Shown piece after piece: positions 60,325 to 64,000 of a stretch of DNA of 64,000 nucleotides (its first letter is position 1; each line of letters begins with the position of its first letter). The stretch comes from Erythrobacter sp. BLCC-B19 (GTDB lineage Bacteria; Pseudomonadota; Alphaproteobacteria; Sphingomonadales; Sphingomonadaceae): assembly GCF_028621955.1 (NCBI RefSeq), contig NZ_CP117516.1, forward strand, positions 2,006,001 through 2,070,000. Direction: 5' to 3'. The notes below the pieces were generated by a model. The model was not told the origin of the DNA. It worked only from the letters and a program-made list of their open reading frames with translations, and made no database searches. The translations under genes and the position numbers were made by a program.

Positions 60325-62154
60325 TCAGCCGCGTCCCTTGGGCTTGCCATTCGGCTTGCCCTGCGGCTTCCCAAACGGTTTGCCCTGCGGCTTTCCCGGC
60401 CCCTTGGTGAAGTGCCGCGGCTTGGCATACCCCGCACCAGCGTTGGCTGCGGGGGCGGCATCGCTCTTCCCCTTGAAGTGCCGTTGCGGCGCGGGGCCGG
60501 CATTGGCCTTGCCGCGCCGGGCATTCTCGCGCGCAGCCATGCGCGGCGGTTCGGCCGAATGTTCGATGGCGATATAGCCGCCGTTCTCCTCGCTCCCTGC
60601 GGTGGCGGCAACCGCTTCGGCGAACTTGCCGGCAATCGCGCGGGGAATCTGGAAATAGGTCTCGGCATGGGCGATGCGGATCGCGCCGATCTCGTTGCGG
60701 GTGATGTGCCCGCGGCGGCAGATCAGCGGCATCACCCAGCGCGGATCGGCGTTCTGGCGGCGGCCGATATCCATGCGGAACCACACCGTATCCTCGAACC
60801 CCTCGCGGTGGCGCGCCTTGTTTGCCTCACGCTGGGCCTCGTGGCTTTGGGCGAGCAGTTCTTCCGGCTCGGGCATGGAGGCGCGGTGGGCCTGCACCAG
60901 CATCGCCGCGATCTCCTGCGGGCTGCGGCTTTCGAGCAGGGTGTCGGCCAGCTCACGGTCGGCATCGGTGACCTCGACCGGCTGCATCAGCTTGTCGAGC
61001 AGGCGCACGCGGTCTGCCGCGACAATATCCTCGCGGCTGGGCGCGGCGATCCATTCGGCATTGATCCGCGCATGGCGCAGCATGGCTTCCACCCGCTTGC
61101 GGCGTGGGAAGGGGACGATCAGGGCGGCGATGCCCTTCTTGCCCGCGCGGCCCGTTCGGCCCGAGCGGTGCTGGAGCGTTTCGGCATCACGCGGGATTTC
61201 GACGTGGATGACGAGGCTCAATGAAGGCAGGTCGATCCCGCGCGCGGCGACGTCGGTGGCGACGCAGACGCGGGCGCGGCGATCACGCAGGGCTTGCAAG
61301 GCCTGATTGCGCTCCTGCTGCGAATGCTCGCCCGACAGCGCGACGACGCCGAAACCGCGCTCCTGCAAGGTTGCGTGCAGGTGTCGCACATTGTCGCGCG
61401 TGGCGCAGAACAGGATCGCGGTCTCCGCCTCGTGGAAGCGCAGCAGGTTGACCACGGCGTTCTCGATTTCCGACGGGGAGACGGTGATCGCCTGATAGGC
61501 AATATCGCCATGCCCGCGTTCTTCGGAGCGGGTCTCGATCCGCAGCGCATCGCGCTGGTAACGGCGGGCGAGGGCTTCGATCGGGCGCGGCATGGTGGCC
61601 GAGAACATCAGCACGCGGCGATCCTCGGGCGTGGCGTCGAGGATTTCTTCGAGCTCCTCGCGGAAACCCATGTCGAGCATTTCGTCGGCTTCATCCAGCA
61701 CCACGGCCGACAGCGCCGACAGGTCAAGCGCGCCGCGCTCCAGATGATCGCGCAACCGGCCCGGGGTGCCGACCACGATGGTTGCGCCGGCCTGCAAGGC
61801 GCGGCGTTCGACCTGCGGGTTCATGCCCCCGACACAGGTGGCAATGCGCGCGCCTGCCGATTTGTAGAGCCAGTCAAGCTCGCGCGCGACCTGCAAGGCC
61901 AGCTCGCGCGTGGGCGCGATTACCAGAGCGAGCGGCGCCTGGGCGCGGCGGACATGGCCGTCCTCGCCCAGCACCTGATCGGCAAAGGCAAGGCCGAAGG
62001 CGACCGTCTTGCCCGACCCGGTCTGCGCCGAGACCACCAGATCGCGCCCCGCCGCCTCCGGCTCCAGCACGGCGGCCTGCACCGGGGTGAGCGTTTCATA
62101 GCCGCGAGTGGTCAGGGCCGCGGCAAGGCCGGCGGGAAGGGCGGGAAAAGACAT
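60325..62154 (-). CDS. DEAD-box RNA helicase (DbpA-type)
   Basis: A 609-residue helicase. The Q-motif (LTPVQ), Walker A AQTGSGKT (43-50), PTRELA, TPGR, VLDEADEML, SAT, VATDVAARGIDLP and HRSGRTGRAG motifs are all present. A DbpA-type RNA-binding domain follows (about residues 455-530: WFRMDIGRRQNADPRWVMPLICRRGHITRNEIGAIRI). The C-terminus is a low-complexity, basic tail with repeated GKPQGKPFGKP units. It likely acts in ribosome assembly or RNA decay. Confidence 0.95.
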   Translation of the reverse strand: MSFPALPAGLAAALTTRGYETLTPVQAAVLEPEAAGRDLVVSAQTGSGKTVAFGLAFADQVLGEDGHVRRAQAPLALVIAPTRELALQVARELDWLYKSAGARIATCVGGMNPQVERRALQAGATIVVGTPGRLRDHLERGALDLSALSAVVLDEADEMLDMGFREELEEILDATPEDRRVLMFSATMPRPIEALARRYQRDALRIETRSEERGHGDIAYQAITVSPSEIENAVVNLLRFHEAETAILFCATRDNVRHLHATLQERGFGVVALSGEHSQQERNQALQALRDRRARVCVATDVAARGIDLPSLSLVIHVEIPRDAETLQHRSGRTGRAGKKGIAALIVPFPRRKRVEAMLRHARINAEWIAAPSREDIVAADRVRLLDKLMQPVEVTDADRELADTLLESRSPQEIAAMLVQAHRASMPEPEELLAQSHEAQREANKARHREGFEDTVWFRMDIGRRQNADPRWVMPLICRRGHITRNEIGAIRIAHAETYFQIPRAIAGKFAEAVAATAGSEENGGYIAIEHSAEPPRMAARENARRGKANAGPAPQRHFKGKSDAAPAANAGAGYAKPRHFTKGPGKPQGKPFGKPQGKPNGKPKGRG

Positions 62155-62284
62155 GGGGAGGAACTTTCAGGAAGGAATGTGCAAGCCGCAGCGGGCGAGC
62201 AAAAGGGCGACGCAGCGCGTCAATCGCGCGGCCCATACACACAATTGCCCGGTTTGGCTTGCGCTTTCGTCGCGCGCGGCAGAC

Positions 62285-62551
62285 CTATTCAGGCTGATCC
62301 GTGGCCGCGGCCAGCATATCCATCAGATTGCGCGCCGCCTCGCGGCTTTCCTCGTCGGGGAAAGCGACATCGAGATCGGGCGCTTCGCCCAGCACCAGGA
62401 GCAGGCTCCACAGGGCAAAACGCTGGCCCGGATCGGCGGTCATGCCGAAATCGACCCGCATCCGCTCGACCCCCGCGGGCAGCGCGGCAGGCGCAACCGC
62501 AGCGAGATCGCGGGTACCGAAATAGCGCTGGAGGAGATCGGCCATGTTCAT
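62285..62551 (-). CDS. Small conserved-looking hypothetical protein
   Basis: An 88-residue acidic protein without signal or membrane segment. It starts MNMADLLQRYFGTRD and ends with a short helix rich in acidic residues; a second ATG 6 nt downstream is possible. It follows the LacI gene by 14 nt on the same strand, so it is probably co-transcribed. I do not recognise the family. Confidence 0.6.
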   Translation of the reverse strand: MNMADLLQRYFGTRDLAAVAPAALPAGVERMRVDFGMTADPGQRFALWSLLLVLGEAPDLDVAFPDEESREAARNLMDMLAAATDQPE

Positions 62552-62565
62552 CGGCGGGCGGCCTC

Positions 62566-63591
62566 TCAGGCGGTTTCGCGGATCACGAGTTCGGGCGGGA
62601 GGACGAGGCTCTCGGTCGTCTCGCCAGCAAGCCGTCGCAGCAGCAATTCGACCAGCCCGCGCGCGCCGGCGGCAATGTCCTGCCGCACGGTGGTGAGCGG
62701 CGGCACGGTCTGCCGGGCAATCGGGAGGTCGTCGAACCCGACCAGCTTGATCGTGCCGGGCGCAGCGATGCCCTGACGGCGCAGCTCAGTGAGGCACAGC
62801 GCTGCAAGGGTATCGGTGGCAGCGAAGATCCCGTCGATCTGCCCGGCGTGCTGGGCGATATGGCCGGCGATTTCCGCACTCGCGCGGTCGGGAGAAAGGT
62901 GCGTCGGCAGCGCGATGATCGGCGGCAGACCCAGCCTTGCGGCAACATCCTGCGCCCCGGCGAAACGCGCGGCGAATTCGATCGCGCCGGTGTCGCCCAG
63001 GAACACCAGCCGCCGCGCGCCCGCTGCCGCCAGCCGTTCGGCCGCCAGCCGTCCGCCCAGCCGATTGTCCGTGCCAACCACGCAGTGCCGCTGCCCTTCG
63101 GTGTGGTTGCCCCACACCACCATCGGCAGATAGCCCTCAGCGACGTCTTCGATCCGGTCGTACTGGTCGGACTGGCCGATCACGATGACGCCGTCGATCA
63201 TGCCCGAACCGATGAACCGGTCGAGCCAGTCCGCGTCAGTTTCGGGCACCACGCGGCGCAGCATCAGGTCATAGCCCTCGCGCGTGAGTTCATCGGCGAG
63301 ATGGCCGAGCAGGGTCATGAAGAAGCCGTCGGACACCTGCTGGCGGCTGTCATGGCCCAGCGGGATGACCACGCCGATCACCCCGGTTTTCTGTCGCCTG
63401 AGGCCGCTCGCCATCTGGTTGGGGCGGAAGCCGTGTTCGCGCGCGAGCGCCTCGATCCGTTCGCGGGTCTTGGCGTTGACGAGGCTCTTGCCCGCCAGCG
63501 CGCGGCTGACAGTGCCGGTCGACACCCCGGCCAGCCGCGCCAGATCGGAAATGTTGCGCACCACGGGGCGCGGCTGCCTGTCCTCGGTCAT
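62566..63591 (-). CDS. LacI family transcriptional regulator
   Basis: A 341-residue regulator with a LacI helix-turn-helix at residues about 14-60 (ISDLARLAGVSTGTVSRALAGKSLVNAKT) and a periplasmic-binding-protein-like domain (GVIGVVIPLGHDSRQQ, VGFDDLPIARQTVPPLTTVRQD). It resembles GntR/GalR-type sugar regulators. It is divergent from the esterase gene and a CG-centred palindrome lies between them, so it may control itself and that gene. Confidence 0.93.
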   Translation of the reverse strand: MTEDRQPRPVVRNISDLARLAGVSTGTVSRALAGKSLVNAKTRERIEALAREHGFRPNQMASGLRRQKTGVIGVVIPLGHDSRQQVSDGFFMTLLGHLADELTREGYDLMLRRVVPETDADWLDRFIGSGMIDGVIVIGQSDQYDRIEDVAEGYLPMVVWGNHTEGQRHCVVGTDNRLGGRLAAERLAAAGARRLVFLGDTGAIEFAARFAGAQDVAARLGLPPIIALPTHLSPDRASAEIAGHIAQHAGQIDGIFAATDTLAALCLTELRRQGIAAPGTIKLVGFDDLPIARQTVPPLTTVRQDIAAGARGLVELLLRRLAGETTESLVLPPELVIRETA

Positions 63592-63721
63592 CGCCTATCC
63601 GTTGCCAGACCTTGTTCGCGCGGGGTGCCGTCCAGCGGCGTTGGGCGATCAGCCTAGCGGGCTGGCTGGCGCGGATCAAGCCGCGCACAAGGGCTTGAGC
63701 CGCTGCCCCGCGGCGCGCTAG

Positions 63722-63731
63722 AAACCGGTTC
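63722..63731. promoter_or_regulatory. Candidate LacI-type operator
   Basis: AAACCGGTTC contains the perfect palindrome AACCGGTT with a central CG, the hallmark of many LacI-family operators. It lies 20 bp upstream of the esterase ATG and divergent from the LacI gene. Binding is a guess based on position and pattern. Confidence 0.4.
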
Positions 63732-63751
63732 GAGATGAGAGGTGGAGCCGT

Positions 63752-64000
63752 ATGTTTCGATGGGTTGCCGCGCTGCTGGTGCTGGTGGGACTTGCCATGC
63801 CGCTAAGCGCCGAGGATCATGGCCGGACGATCGAATATGAGCGGATCGCGGCTGCCGGCCTGCCCGATCAGCGCCTGACGATCTGGCTGCCACCGGGCTA
63901 TGATGCGGCAACCGAGCGCTATCCGGTGCTCTATATGCACGACGGGCACAATCTGTTCGATCCGGCCAAATCCAACTTCAACAAGGTCTGGGCGGCCGAC
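63752..64000 (+). CDS. Exported esterase/alpha-beta hydrolase (C-terminus cut by window edge)
   Basis: Only the first 83 codons are in the window. A GGTGGAG site precedes the ATG. The signal peptide is residues 1-20 (ending LSAED). The mature part starts an esterase D/IroE-like fold: LTIWLPPGYDAATERYPVLYMHDGHNLFD. The catalytic Ser-Asp-His lie beyond the edge. Such PF00756 esterases hydrolyse acyl esters or siderophores in the periplasm. Confidence 0.85.
   Translation, partial: MFRWVAALLVLVGLAMPLSAEDHGRTIEYERIAAAGLPDQRLTIWLPPGYDAATERYPVLYMHDGHNLFDPAKSNFNKVWAAD

Noticed and set aside
61294..63657. Long plus-strand open frame (787 codons) across the helicase, small gene and LacI gene
   Set aside because: It spans three well-supported minus-strand genes and has no recognisable domain.
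1..64000. tRNA, rRNA, CRISPR array, insertion sequence or prophage
   Set aside because: No cloverleaf, repeat-spacer array, transposase or phage gene was recognisable by eye. A tRNAscan or Infernal run would settle small RNAs.

Overview
The window reads as a GC-rich alphaproteobacterial chromosome, most likely of the order Sphingomonadales (Erythrobacter/Porphyrobacter/Novosphingobium type). This is an inference from protein families and gene order: many TonB-dependent receptors, a TldD/PmbA-DUF4159-MoxR-DUF58-BatA block, DUF1176, DUF3034 and DUF3617 proteins, and a SigF/NrsF pair. I see no tRNA, rRNA, CRISPR array, transposase or phage gene. A perfect 16-bp parS site at 56562-56577 suggests a chromosomal position in the ParB-loaded domain near an origin.

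Region 1 (1-10232, minus strand) is one long operon: TldD and PmbA/TldE proteins, then a DUF4159 protein, a MoxR AAA+ ATPase, a DUF58 protein with a MIDAS motif, a BatA-like membrane protein, a DUF4175-like membrane protein and a glutamine-amidotransferase-like membrane protein cut by the window edge. Region 2 (10655-18433) has an Oar-like TonB receptor, a TetR regulator with a double palindromic operator divergent from a flavoprotein, and a set of small exported proteins. Region 3 (18492-30098) starts with a NarL-type response regulator and ends with a matching sensor kinase. Between them lie a giant PATR-repeat autotransporter, two DUF1176 proteins and a small membrane protein. Region 4 (30199-37382) is a FecI/FecR/receptor surface-signalling locus that ends in a second autotransporter. 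Region 5 (37456-42130) pairs an exported truncated haemoglobin and a DUF3034 porin-like protein with a divergent cupredoxin-like protein and a GGDEF/EAL protein.

Region 6 (42132-56467) is the highlight: what looks like a complete oxidative sulfoquinovose (SQ) system of the SQ-monooxygenase (sulfo-SMO) type in an unusual layout. The plus strand encodes a GH31 sulfoquinovosidase with all five sulfonate-binding KERWY residues and both catalytic aspartates, a LacI regulator, an aldo-keto reductase (SmoB-like) and an FMNH2-dependent alkanesulfonate monooxygenase (SmoC-like). The minus strand encodes a TonB receptor and an MFS transporter for uptake, then a six-gene string with overlapping stop and start codons: a YeiH-type anion exporter, GlpD, an SsuE-like FMN reductase, a RibB-like protein lacking its catalytic acidic loop, and a SorA/SorB sulfite dehydrogenase. 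The inferred flow is import of SQ-glycerol, hydrolysis to SQ and glycerol, oxidative C-S cleavage to 6-oxo-glucose plus sulfite, reduction to glucose, and oxidation and export of the sulfur.

Region 7 (56562-64000) holds the parS site, a pair of acyl-CoA dehydrogenase subunits with a strong terminator, a SigF-like ECF factor with its NrsF anti-sigma, a DbpA-type DEAD-box helicase, a second LacI regulator with a small partner gene, and the start of an exported esterase.
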